Part shown: positions 1 through 7,041 of the stretch, piece after piece
Layout: each line of letters starts with the position of its first letter
Numbering within the stretch: the first letter of the stretch is position 1
Origin: Secundilactobacillus yichangensis
Lineage (GTDB): Bacteria; Bacillota; Bacilli; Lactobacillales; Lactobacillaceae
NCBI RefSeq assembly: GCF_016861565.1
Contig: NZ_BOLK01000004.1
Span: 1 to 64,000 of the forward strand
Direction of reading: 5' to 3'
Length of the DNA stretch: 64,000 nt
Notes under the pieces: model-generated
The model's input: the letters and a program-made list of their open reading frames with translations, nothing else
The model's database searches: none
What the model was told of the DNA's origin: nothing
Translations under genes and position numbers: made by a program

Positions 1-30
1 GTCTAGTTTTGAGAGCACCAGTTCTCAATA

Positions 31-148
31 GTGTGGTGGCGATAGCCTGAAGGATACACCTGTTCCCATGCCGAACACAGCAGTTAAGCTTCAGCACGCC
101 AAGAGTAGTTGGGGGATCGCCCCCTGCGAGGGTAGGACGTTGCCACGC
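31..148 (+). rRNA. rrf: 5S ribosomal RNA
   Basis: The sequence carries the hallmark 5S segments: a GTGGTGGCGATAGC-like 5' end, the internal CCCATGCCGAACAC block and a closing 3' arm that pairs with the 5' end. It is followed at once by two tRNA genes, so the window opens at the distal end of a rRNA operon, with the 23S gene lying upstream and outside the window. The exact ends are placed by the pairing of the terminal stem. Confidence 0.97.
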
Positions 149-156
149 TATTTTAT

Positions 157-229
157 TCCGGCATAGCTCAGTTGGTAGAGCACCTGACTGTTAATCAGGT
201 TGTCGACGGTTCGAGCCCGCCTGCCGGAG
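157..229 (+). tRNA. tRNA-Asn (GTT)
   Basis: A cloverleaf of 73 nt folds with acceptor arms TCCGGCA and TGCCGGA, a D arm, an anticodon loop carrying GTT and a GGTTCGAGCC T arm. The 3' CCA is not encoded. It lies 8 nt after the 5S gene and is presumably co-transcribed with the rRNA operon. Confidence 0.96.
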
Positions 230-245
230 TCATAATTTAAGTAAT

Positions 246-318
246 GCCGGCTTAGCTCAGTTGGTAGAGCATCGGTATCGTAAACCGAGGGTCGGGGATT
301 CGAATTCCTCAGCCGGCA
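246..318 (+). tRNA. tRNA-Thr (CGT)
   Basis: A 73 nt cloverleaf has acceptor arms GCCGGCT and AGCCGGC. The seven-base anticodon loop ATCGTAA gives anticodon CGT, reading ACG. It is the last gene of the rRNA operon before the terminator at 338-367. Confidence 0.94.
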
Positions 319-337
319 TCTATTCAACTGAGAGAAA

Positions 338-367
338 ACACTAACGCAAAAGCGTTAGTGTTTTTTT
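338..367 (+). terminator. Rho-independent terminator of the rRNA/tRNA operon
   Basis: A ten-pair stem, ACACTAACGC with GCGTTAGTGT, closes an AAAA loop and is followed by seven T. It ends the 5S-Asn-Thr transcript. Confidence 0.93.
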
Positions 368-433
368 GTCGTTAAAGAATCAAAGCAAGTACCTATATAG
401 TAAGCACATAAACAAGTAACAGTAGGGATTTTA

Positions 434-449
434 CAATTGGTATAGATGT
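434..449 (+). promoter_or_regulatory. Candidate NagR operator upstream of the orphan EIIB
   Basis: The stretch CAATTGGTATAGATGT contains TGGTATAGA. That is also the core of the reverse complement of the site in the nagA promoter at 5041-5055, and resembles the NagR (YvoA) operators of Bacillus. The right half of the palindrome is poor, so this is a half-conserved candidate. Confidence 0.4.
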
Positions 450-526
450 TAAAAGCTCATAAACTAGGCTTATATAATATTATTTACACTTGTGGTATAT
501 GTAAAATGGTGGTAACCTAAAAACAA

Positions 527-540
527 TGTAAGCGCTAATA
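527..540 (+). promoter_or_regulatory. cre site (CcpA operator)
   Basis: TGTAAGCGCTAATA matches the catabolite-response element consensus TGWAARCGYTWNCW at all but one position. It lies 33 nt before the EIIB start codon, between a TATAAT-like box at 473-478 and the gene, a position suited to repression by CcpA. Confidence 0.75.
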
Positions 541-572
541 CATAACGCGAAAAATTTTGGAGGTAAAATATT

Positions 573-887
573 ATGACAACTGCATTGATTATCTGTTCTA
601 GTGGAATTACGAGTCAATTACTTCAAGAAACCGCCCAGCGATATACTGAAGCTTACCATGCTAACATCACATTTGAGGCAACCAGTTTCGCTGCAGCTAA
701 AAAGGACGGTTTAGAAAATGCGGATTTAGTTTTAGTTGCGCCACAGGTTGGTTGTAACTATGTAAACCTAAAGCAAATTAATCCGCGTTTAGAAAAAATT
801 CCTGATAATATTTACGCTTGGGTCAATGGTGAAAGCTTGGTTAAATTTGCCATGACAGAATTAGATAAGAATAAAGTTGCTGGTTAA
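573..887 (+). CDS. Orphan PTS EIIB, lactose/cellobiose/chitobiose family
   Basis: The 104-residue protein is the usual length of a free-standing cytoplasmic EIIB of the Lac family, which takes phosphate from EIIA on a cysteine and passes it to a sugar during uptake. The N-terminal strand ends in CSSGITSQLL, a P-loop with the phospho-accepting Cys8, and the second strand carries ADLVLVAPQV as in ChbB/CelA proteins. No EIIA or EIIC gene is adjacent, so it must work with partners encoded elsewhere or act as a regulator. A GGAGG site sits just before the ATG. Upstream lie a cre site and a NagR-like site, which makes an amino-sugar disaccharide a reasonable guess for its substrate; that last point is inference. 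Confidence 0.88.
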   Translation: MTTALIICSSGITSQLLQETAQRYTEAYHANITFEATSFAAAKKDGLENADLVLVAPQVGCNYVNLKQINPRLEKIPDNIYAWVNGESLVKFAMTELDKNKVAG

Positions 888-981
888 ATTAACGTACGAC
901 AAAGTCCGATAAATAAACTTTTTTACTAGACATCATTCTAGAATAATCGCTATTATCCAGTGTTTTATGCCTTGAATGAGA

Positions 982-1059
982 TTGCGTTAGAGCCATTCGG
1001 GCGTATAATACTCCATATGTTTCAATTAGAATATTATGAGGAGCGGGACTTCCGCTCCT
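982..1059 (+). promoter_or_regulatory. Promoter and leader hairpin of the peptide transporter
   Basis: TTGCGT at 982-987 and TATAAT at 1004-1009 are 16 nt apart and form a good vegetative promoter. The predicted transcript starts near 1016, so the eight-pair hairpin AGGAGCGG/CCGCTCCT at 1039-1059 lies inside the 5' leader of the symporter mRNA and ends in only a short T run. It could be an attenuator or a stability element. Confidence 0.6.
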
Positions 1060-1121
1060 TTAATCATCACTTCGGTAAATAAATGGTATTGCTTAAGTGA
1101 GAGACGTCTGGAGGTTTTTTT

Positions 1122-2612
1122 TTGGATAACCAAGGAAACAATCAATTAGATCGTTCTTTCTTCGGTCAGCCACGTGGCTTATCTACGCTGTTCATGACTG
1201 AAATGTGGGAACGGTTCAGTTACTATGGTATGAAAGCAATTTTGATCTACTACATGTACTTCTCAATTGCAAAGGGTGGACTTGGCATGGACAAGGGGCT
1301 TGCCGCCTCAATCATGTCGATTTATGGGTCATTAGTTTATTTATCTTCAGTACTCGGTGGCTTTTTGAGTGACCGAATCTGGGGTAGCCGTAAAACCGTG
1401 TTTTACGGTGGTGTTTTGATTATGTTTGGTCATATTTGTCTGTCTTTACCAGCGGGTAAAATTGGGCTATTTTTCTCTATTTGTTTAATTACCATTGGTA
1501 CTGGTTTACTGAAGCCAAACGTTTCTGAAATGGTTGGTACTTTGTACACACCAGAAGATACTCGTCGTGATTCTGGCTTCACCATTTTTGTTTTTGGGAT
1601 TAACTTAGGGTCATTAATTGCACCAATCGCAGTGCCAGCAATGTGGTCGACATTTAACTTCCACGCTGGTTTCTCATTGGCTGCGATTGGTATGTTCTTT
1701 GGCTTAGTATCGTACTGGTACGGCGGTAAGAAGTATCTGAGTGCCGATTCACTGTATCCAGATGATCCGCTGGAACCAGGGGATGCTAAAAAGTTATCAT
1801 TCCGTACAACTTTGGGTGTTATTGCCTTTGCTCTAGTATTACTGATTATGTACGTTTTTGGTGCGTTCAACATTGCCAACTTTATTACACTGCTCAGTAT
1901 TATTGCGGTTGTCACACCAATTGTTTACTTCACGGTTATGCTGACAAGCAAGAAAACTACCAAGCATGAACGTTCACGTGTTTGGGCATACGTGCCATTA
2001 TTTATTGCCGCAGCGATTTTCTGGGCAATTGAGGAACAAGGGATGGTCGTGCTGGCGTTGTTTGCACAAGAACAGACTAACAACACCGTTCACATTTTTA
2101 ACTGGGTCATTCACATTAATCCAGCTAACTACCAGTCATTGAACCCACTATTTATCTTAATTTACACGCCAATCTTTGCTACTATGTGGACGAAGCTGGG
2201 TAAGAAACAGCCTTCATCACCTGCTAAATTCTCCATGGGGATGGTTGTTACTGGGTTCTCATATTTATTGATGGTGATTCCAGTCGCAATGTTTGGACCA
2301 TATGCAAAAGTTAGCCCATTTTGGTTAGTTGGCAGTTGGGCAATTGTTGAAATCGGTGAATTGCTGATCTCGCCAATTGGCCTCTCAGTAACGACAAAAT
2401 TGGCGCCAAGAGCGTTTCAGTCATCAATGATGAGTATGTGGTTCTTAGCTGATTCAGCTGGACAAGCTGTTAACTCACAAATCGTTAAATTCTACACACC
2501 TGGGAATGAGGCTGTTTACTTCGCCGGCAATGCACTTGTTGCCATTGCTGCTGGTATTGTTCTCTTCTTCATGATTAAGCCAATTAAACGCTTAATGGAA
2601 GGTGTTCTATAA
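1122..2612 (+). CDS. dtpT: Proton-dependent di/tripeptide symporter (POT family)
   Basis: The 496-residue membrane protein takes up di- and tripeptides with protons. The ExxERF motif of the POT family is at residues 27-32 (EMWERF, followed by SYY), and the PTR2 signature FGINLGSLIAP follows in the fifth membrane segment; about 14 hydrophobic segments are visible, the full family length. The start is TTG, chosen because GGAGG stands 7 nt upstream and the protein then begins with the usual short cytoplasmic tail. It is monocistronic: a strong terminator follows directly. In lactobacilli this transporter feeds amino-acid auxotrophic metabolism, consistent with the peptidase PepC later in the window. 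Confidence 0.95.
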   Translation: MDNQGNNQLDRSFFGQPRGLSTLFMTEMWERFSYYGMKAILIYYMYFSIAKGGLGMDKGLAASIMSIYGSLVYLSSVLGGFLSDRIWGSRKTVFYGGVLIMFGHICLSLPAGKIGLFFSICLITIGTGLLKPNVSEMVGTLYTPEDTRRDSGFTIFVFGINLGSLIAPIAVPAMWSTFNFHAGFSLAAIGMFFGLVSYWYGGKKYLSADSLYPDDPLEPGDAKKLSFRTTLGVIAFALVLLIMYVFGAFNIANFITLLSIIAVVTPIVYFTVMLTSKKTTKHERSRVWAYVPLFIAAAIFWAIEEQGMVVLALFAQEQTNNTVHIFNWVIHINPANYQSLNPLFILIYTPIFATMWTKLGKKQPSSPAKFSMGMVVTGFSYLLMVIPVAMFGPYAKVSPFWLVGSWAIVEIGELLISPIGLSVTTKLAPRAFQSSMMSMWFLADSAGQAVNSQIVKFYTPGNEAVYFAGNALVAIAAGIVLFFMIKPIKRLMEGVL

Positions 2613-2624
2613 ACTAGTTCATTC

Positions 2625-2663
2625 AAAGTTGTGTTACGATACCCTCGTAACACAACTTTTTTA
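2625..2663 (+). terminator. Terminator of the peptide symporter gene
   Basis: A perfect 15-pair stem, beginning AAAGTTGTGTTACGA, encloses a five-base loop and runs into a T tract. Confidence 0.95.
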
Positions 2664-2677
2664 ATAGGAGCAAGATG

Positions 2678-3511
2678 ATGGTTAAAGTTGCAATGGTGAG
2701 TGATATTCACCTGGACATTAATAAAGTGGACGTTGAACAGGCCCTTAAACAGCAAAGCAAGTGGTTGGTGGAAAACCAAGTAGGGGTTTACTTAATTGCC
2801 GGAGACTTATTCAACCACTTTAACCGGTCATTGTCATTTACAGAAAGGTTGCAAAAAATGACCCCTAACACCATTATTAGATTCATTGCTGGGAATCATG
2901 ACATGGTTAATGATATTAGTTATGATGAACTGCAGCAGGACCTGTCGGCAACTTATCTTCACCGAAAACACTTTGATATTCCAAACACTGACTGGCGGAT
3001 CATTGGTAATAATGGCTGGTATGATTATTCGTTCTCGTCTGTACTGCATCGGCCTGACGCTGAATTTTTGAACTGGAAGCGCGCGTATTGGATCGATGGT
3101 GCTATTGAACAGCCGATGAGTGATCCAGCAAGACTGAAACAAGAATTACGGGTGATTGAAAAACAATTGGAGCAGGCACGGATGGATCATAAACGGGTGT
3201 TATTCATGACACACTTTGTACCACGAATTGAATACTTAAGAATAACGTCAGACAATCGGTTTTGGAATATGGCTAACGCTATGTTAGGCAGTGTTCAAAC
3301 AGGGTATCTTCTGGCTCAATATCACGTTAAATACGTCTTGTTTGGTCATATGCATATTCACCCAGCTCCCAGAGAACTTAATGGTGCAATTTATTTTAAT
3401 CAAGCAGTGGGGTATGGTACTGCCAGGAGACACGAATGGCTGACCGATAATTTTCACTCTGAATGGTTGAGACGCGTACGCATAATCAATTTAACCAATA
3501 AAAGGGTGTAA
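2678..3511 (+). CDS. Calcineurin-like metallophosphoesterase
   Basis: The protein of 277 residues has the metal-binding blocks of the calcineurin-like phosphoesterase fold in order: DIH near residue 9, GDLF near 43, GNHD near 73, a middle MTHF histidine and a C-terminal GHMHIH. These coordinate two metals and cleave phosphoesters, but the natural substrate cannot be read from the sequence. No signal peptide is present, so it is cytoplasmic. Two ATG codons lie side by side; the second is preferred because AGGAG is then 7 nt away, whereas the first leaves only 4 nt. It stands alone between the symporter terminator and the tRNA cluster. Confidence 0.88.
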   Translation: MVKVAMVSDIHLDINKVDVEQALKQQSKWLVENQVGVYLIAGDLFNHFNRSLSFTERLQKMTPNTIIRFIAGNHDMVNDISYDELQQDLSATYLHRKHFDIPNTDWRIIGNNGWYDYSFSSVLHRPDAEFLNWKRAYWIDGAIEQPMSDPARLKQELRVIEKQLEQARMDHKRVLFMTHFVPRIEYLRITSDNRFWNMANAMLGSVQTGYLLAQYHVKYVLFGHMHIHPAPRELNGAIYFNQAVGYGTARRHEWLTDNFHSEWLRRVRIINLTNKRV

Positions 3512-3546
3512 AAGTCATTTTTTGTGAGAAATAACGGTAAACCAGC

Positions 3547-3576
3547 TTGACGAGGCTGATTGGTTTTTGGTATTAT
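3547..3576 (+). promoter_or_regulatory. Promoter of the first Tyr-Gln tRNA pair
   Basis: TTGACG and TATTAT are 18 nt apart, about 30 nt before tRNA-Tyr. An overlapping TATAAT at 3574-3579 offers an alternative -10 box. Confidence 0.6.
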
Positions 3577-3606
3577 AATTAAGTTGATTTATGGTAAATC
3601 AATTAT

Positions 3607-3689
3607 GGATGGGTAGCGAAGTCTGGCTAAACGCGGCGGACTGTAAATCCGCTCCTTCGGGTTCGGTGGTTCGAATCCACTCCCATCCA
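3607..3689 (+). tRNA. tRNA-Tyr (GTA), copy 1
   Basis: An 83 nt class II tRNA has acceptor arms GGATGGG and CCCATCC, anticodon GTA in the loop CTGTAAA and a long variable arm GCTCCTTCGGGTTC. CCA is not encoded. Confidence 0.96.
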
Positions 3690-3697
3690 TCTCTTAT

Positions 3698-3769
3698 TGG
3701 GCTATAGCCAAGTGGTAAGGCAACGGGTTTTGATCCCGTGATGCGCTGGTTCGAACCCAGCTAGCCCAA
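3698..3769 (+). tRNA. tRNA-Gln (TTG), copy 1
   Basis: A 72 nt cloverleaf has acceptor arms TGGGCTA and TAGCCCA and the anticodon loop TTTTGAT, giving TTG. It follows tRNA-Tyr by 8 nt. Confidence 0.95.
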
Positions 3770-3784
3770 TCAACCAATTATGTG

Positions 3785-3813
3785 TTGACTGGATATACAA
3801 AATGCTGTATAGT
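3785..3813 (+). promoter_or_regulatory. Promoter between the two tRNA pairs
   Basis: TTGACT at 3785-3790 and TATAGT at 3808-3813 are exactly 17 nt apart. This promoter lies in the unique spacer, so the second tRNA pair can be expressed independently of the first. Confidence 0.8.
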
Positions 3814-3841
3814 TATTGATGTTGTTTTCGTTTCAAATTAT

Positions 3842-3924
3842 GGATGGGTAGCGAAGTCTGGCTAAACGCGGCGGACTGTAAATCCGCTCCTTCGGGTTCG
3901 GTGGTTCGAATCCACTCCCATCCA
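3842..3924 (+). tRNA. tRNA-Tyr (GTA), copy 2
   Basis: Sequence identical to the copy at 3607-3689. Confidence 0.96.
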
Positions 3925-3932
3925 TCTCTTAT

Positions 3933-4004
3933 TGGGCTATAGCCAAGTGGTAAGGCAACGGGTTTTGATCCCGTGATGCGCTGGTTCGAACCCAGCTAGC
4001 CCAA
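3933..4004 (+). tRNA. tRNA-Gln (TTG), copy 2
   Basis: Sequence identical to the copy at 3698-3769. A terminator follows 17 nt later. Confidence 0.95.
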
Positions 4005-4021
4005 TCAATTTACTAAAGAAG

Positions 4022-4052
4022 CTCACCGGCTGTTTGGCTGGTGAGTTTTTTG
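4022..4052 (+). terminator. Terminator of the tRNA cluster
   Basis: CTCACCGGC pairs with GCTGGTGAG around a short loop and is followed by six T. Confidence 0.9.
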
Positions 4053-4119
4053 CTATTTTCAGACTGGTATCATCAGAAATTGATTAAGTTTTAGAAAATC
4101 TGTGGCTTAACTGAATCTT

Positions 4120-4128
4120 TGATATAAT
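4120..4128 (+). promoter_or_regulatory. Extended -10 promoter of proC
   Basis: TGATATAAT is a perfect extended -10 element, about 49 nt before the proC start. No good -35 box is seen, which is normal for this promoter class. Confidence 0.6.
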
Positions 4129-4176
4129 GTAATTAACGTCATTACAGTAAAATTCAGACTTTTAGGAGTGATACTT

Positions 4177-4974
4177 ATGAAGATTGGATTCATTGGTGTT
4201 GGCGGTATGGCGCAGGCGATTGTAACTGGTCTGCTTAAGCAAACCCAACTTGCTCCGTCAGATATATTGATTCATAGTGCCCATGCTTCGACTTATGAAA
4301 CTTTTGCTAAGAAAACGGGGGTTACCGCAACTGGGTCTAACGCTGAGGTAGCCAAGACCAGTGACGTCGTTGTCTTAGCTGTAACACCTAACGTGGCAAC
4401 ACCCGTCTTGCAGGAGATTAGAGATCAGCTTGATCCAAAGACAAAAACGTTGATTTCCATCGTTGCTGGATTATCACTGGAACGGTTAGAAGAGCTGGCG
4501 GGCTATGATTTACCAATTCTTCGTACACTTCCTAATTTAAACGTTGCGATTGGGGCGGGGATGACAGCAGTTCATGCCAATGAAAATCTAACTGGAGAGG
4601 CTAAAGAACAGGCGGTTAAATTGTTCGATGACATCGGCAGCACGGTGACTTTACCCGAAGCAGATTTTGCGACTTTTTCAGCTCTCGCGGGTTCCAGCCC
4701 AGCATACGTATACTTCTTTATTGATAGTTTAAGCCGTGCGGGTGTCAAACACGGACTAACCAAAGCAGCAGCAACTAAGATTGCTGCACAAGCAGTGATG
4801 GGTTCAGCCGAAATGGTCCTGAATTCTGATGAAAATCCCTTTGGCTTGATTGACCAGGTCTCCTCACCGGGCGGCAGCACCGTAGCTGGTTTGCTGGCAA
4901 TGGAAGAAGCCGGGTTCATGACCTCAGTTGTAAAGGGGATTGACGCCACGATTGACCGGAACAACGCTGAGTAA
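4177..4974 (+). CDS. proC: Pyrroline-5-carboxylate reductase
   Basis: The protein of 265 residues catalyses the last step of proline synthesis, reducing 1-pyrroline-5-carboxylate with NAD(P)H in the cytoplasm. The N-terminal Rossmann motif GFIGVGGMAQAI is present, and the C-terminal dimerisation region carries the family signature, here SSPGGSTVAGLLAMEEAGF. A GTG nine nt further upstream is in frame but lies inside the AGGAG site, so the ATG 8 nt after that site is the start. The gene has its own promoter and no proA or proB beside it. Confidence 0.95.
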   Translation: MKIGFIGVGGMAQAIVTGLLKQTQLAPSDILIHSAHASTYETFAKKTGVTATGSNAEVAKTSDVVVLAVTPNVATPVLQEIRDQLDPKTKTLISIVAGLSLERLEELAGYDLPILRTLPNLNVAIGAGMTAVHANENLTGEAKEQAVKLFDDIGSTVTLPEADFATFSALAGSSPAYVYFFIDSLSRAGVKHGLTKAAATKIAAQAVMGSAEMVLNSDENPFGLIDQVSSPGGSTVAGLLAMEEAGFMTSVVKGIDATIDRNNAE

Positions 4975-5033
4975 AGCTGCTCTATAGCGTCAACTCGGTA
5001 AATAAAACGCGATTCAACACCGATGCAACAGGC

Positions 5034-5062
5034 TTGCAACATGGTCTATACCAGTATATAAT
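5034..5062 (+). promoter_or_regulatory. nagA-nagR promoter with overlapping NagR operator
   Basis: TTGCAA at 5034-5039 and TATAAT at 5057-5062 are 17 nt apart. Between them, 5041-5055 reads ATGGTCTATACCAGT, a near-perfect palindrome with the TGGT-N4-ACCA core of NagR/DasR operators (DasR dre: ACTGGTCTAGACCACT). A GntR-type regulator bound here would block the polymerase. The regulator gene is the second gene of the same operon, so an autoregulatory, inducer-released loop is expected. Confidence 0.82.
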
Positions 5063-5113
5063 AAACCCGTAAACTTAATCGAGTACATGAGAGTTGATTA
5101 GGAGGAAGAGTTT

Positions 5114-6259
5114 ATGAGTATCGTGTTGAAACACGCGACAATTTACACCGGTGAAGACGTCATTACGGATGGTTATATTCGGTTTGACAAAACCATTGAG
5201 GCAGTTGGTTCGATGAATGATTATCGGGCACAACCTCATGATGAAGTTAAATTTGTGAACGGTAAGGTAATTGTTCCTGGATTCATTGATGTTCATACCC
5301 ACGGTGGATATGGCTTTGATTCGATGGACGGTGATGCTGATCAGATTAATGAAATGGTTAACCACATGGTTAAAGAAGGGATTACCACCGTGTTCCCTAC
5401 AACCATGACGCAGTCAAATGATAATATTGCCCACGCCATGACCGGGATCAAAGAAGCGGCCAAAGTTAATCCAGTTATTAAGGGCATTCACCTTGAAGGA
5501 CCGTTTATTGCGGCCATTTACAAGGGTGCTCAACCAGAGAAGTACATCAAGGATCCGGATGTTTCGTTGCTGGATCATTGGAATGAACTTTCTGGCGGCA
5601 TGGTTAAGTTAATTACTTATGCACCAGAAGACGAAGGGTCAAGAGCCTTTGAAGATTATTGCTTAGCTCATAACATTGTTCCGTCAGTCGGTCATAGTAA
5701 CGCTACCCGGGCACAGATGCTTGCTAGCCGCGCAACCCACGTTACCCATTTGTACAACGCTCAACGGGAATTTAAGCACCGTGAACCAGGGGTTACTGGT
5801 CATGCTATGCTTGAAGATAATATGTATGCTGAGCTGATCTGTGACGGCTTCCATATCGTTCCAGATATGATTAAACTGGCTTATGAACAAAAGGGGCCGC
5901 ACCGGATCGAATTAGTGACTGATTCGATGCGTGCTAAGGGCATGCCTGAGGGGATTAGTGAACTTGGCGGTCAAAAAGTGATCGTCAAGGATAAGCAGGC
6001 CCGTCTTGAAACCGGTAATTTAGCCGGTTCGGTACTGCGCTACGATGATGCTTTCCGTAACGTAATTGCCTTTACTGGCTGCGCTATTGAGGATGCCGTT
6101 CAAATGGCGTCGGTTAACCAAGCTGAGGAATTTGGCTTAACTCAAAAGGGAAAGCTGCTGCCTGGACTTGATGCTGATTTAAACATCTTTGATCGGGCAC
6201 TTAATTTGCAAACAACCTATAGTTATGGCCGCGAATTTGACGCGAGTCAAACTGATTAG
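5114..6259 (+). CDS. nagA: N-acetylglucosamine-6-phosphate deacetylase
   Basis: The 381-residue enzyme removes acetate from GlcNAc-6-phosphate, feeding glucosamine-6-phosphate to glycolysis or wall synthesis. It has the amidohydrolase metal set in order: HTHGGYGFD (His61 and His63), the GIHLEGPF glutamate (Glu127), GHSNAT (His193), VTHLYNA (His211) and the catalytic aspartate of LVTDSM (Asp269). The ATG follows AGGAGGAAG. The usual partner nagB is not in this window. It is co-transcribed with the regulator gene 25 nt downstream. Confidence 0.95.
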   Translation: MSIVLKHATIYTGEDVITDGYIRFDKTIEAVGSMNDYRAQPHDEVKFVNGKVIVPGFIDVHTHGGYGFDSMDGDADQINEMVNHMVKEGITTVFPTTMTQSNDNIAHAMTGIKEAAKVNPVIKGIHLEGPFIAAIYKGAQPEKYIKDPDVSLLDHWNELSGGMVKLITYAPEDEGSRAFEDYCLAHNIVPSVGHSNATRAQMLASRATHVTHLYNAQREFKHREPGVTGHAMLEDNMYAELICDGFHIVPDMIKLAYEQKGPHRIELVTDSMRAKGMPEGISELGGQKVIVKDKQARLETGNLAGSVLRYDDAFRNVIAFTGCAIEDAVQMASVNQAEEFGLTQKGKLLPGLDADLNIFDRALNLQTTYSYGREFDASQTD

Positions 6260-6284
6260 TTAGGTAAGAAAGGTCGTAAATCTT

Positions 6285-6986
6285 ATGGGATCACCTGTAT
6301 ATATTCAAATTCATAATGAGATCAAGAAAGCAATCGAAGCCGGCAAGTGGTCTGTTGGCGATCGGATTCCCTCGGAACGTGAGTTAGCTGTTCAATTCCA
6401 CGTTAGTCGAATGACACTCCGACAAGCTATTCAGACGCTGGTTGAAGAAGGAATTTTGGAGCGCTTTGTTGGCTCAGGTACTTTCGTCGCTAATCAAAAA
6501 GTACAGGAAAAGATGTCAGGGGTCACTGGATTTACCGATCTAATGCTTGCTCAAGGTAAACAACCTTCCAGTAAGACAATTTCTTACCACGTGATGAGCC
6601 CATCACTAAGTGAAAGCGAAAAGCTCAAGCTTAAAGATGATACTCAAGTTCTCCGAATGGAGCGGGTTCGTTATGGGGATGACGTGCCGATTAGTTTTGA
6701 AGTGGCAACCATTCCGCTAGAAATTGTGGAGGGACTCTCAAAACAAGAAGTTTCTGAATCACTGTACCGAACCCTGGAAACCAAAAAAGGGTTGATTCCC
6801 GGTCACGCTAAACAAATGGTCTCCGCTTCGTCCGCATCAGAAAGAATTGCGGAATACTTGGACATTAAACGCGGTGATGCTATTTTACGATTACGGCAAA
6901 TTTCGTACTTGCAGGATGGCCGGCCGTTTGAATATGTTCGGACTCAGTACGTTGGGGAACGATTTGAATTTGTACTAGAAAAATAA
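6285..6986 (+). CDS. nagR: GntR/HutC-family repressor of amino-sugar use (NagR-like)
   Basis: The 233-residue protein has an N-terminal winged helix of GntR type (residues 5-70, with RIPSERELAVQFHVSRMTLR) and a C-terminal UTRA effector domain ending in FEYVRTQYVGERFEF. This is the architecture of NagR/YvoA, which senses glucosamine-6-phosphate or GlcNAc-6-phosphate. It lies directly behind nagA, and a palindromic operator of the right type lies in the nagA promoter. Those facts support the assignment over other UTRA regulators. A strong terminator follows. Confidence 0.88.
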   Translation: MGSPVYIQIHNEIKKAIEAGKWSVGDRIPSERELAVQFHVSRMTLRQAIQTLVEEGILERFVGSGTFVANQKVQEKMSGVTGFTDLMLAQGKQPSSKTISYHVMSPSLSESEKLKLKDDTQVLRMERVRYGDDVPISFEVATIPLEIVEGLSKQEVSESLYRTLETKKGLIPGHAKQMVSASSASERIAEYLDIKRGDAILRLRQISYLQDGRPFEYVRTQYVGERFEFVLEK

Positions 6987-6987
6987 T

Positions 6988-7030
6988 AAAGAACCTAGGA
7001 ACGATCATATGACCGCTTCTAGGCTCTTTT
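6988..7030. terminator. Bidirectional terminator between nagR and tagA
   Basis: AAAGAACCTAG pairs with CTAGGCTCTTT (one A-C mismatch), with A and T runs on the two sides, serving the convergent genes. Confidence 0.85.
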
Positions 7031-7041
7031 CGTACACAAAG

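Larger units (their letters stand above)
3601..3773 (+). repeat. Direct repeat, copy 1 (tRNA-Tyr plus tRNA-Gln)
   Basis: This 173 bp block, holding both tRNAs and their spacer, recurs without a mismatch at 3836-4008. The flanks differ, so the duplicated unit is sharply bounded. Confidence 0.95.
3836..4008 (+). repeat. Direct repeat, copy 2 (tRNA-Tyr plus tRNA-Gln)
   Basis: This is the second copy of the block at 3601-3773, identical over 173 bp and shifted by 235 bp. Confidence 0.95.

Noticed and set aside
1430-1915. Long frame opposite the peptide symporter gene
   Set aside because: It lies wholly inside dtpT, has no ribosome site and shows no protein motif; it is a shadow of the real gene.
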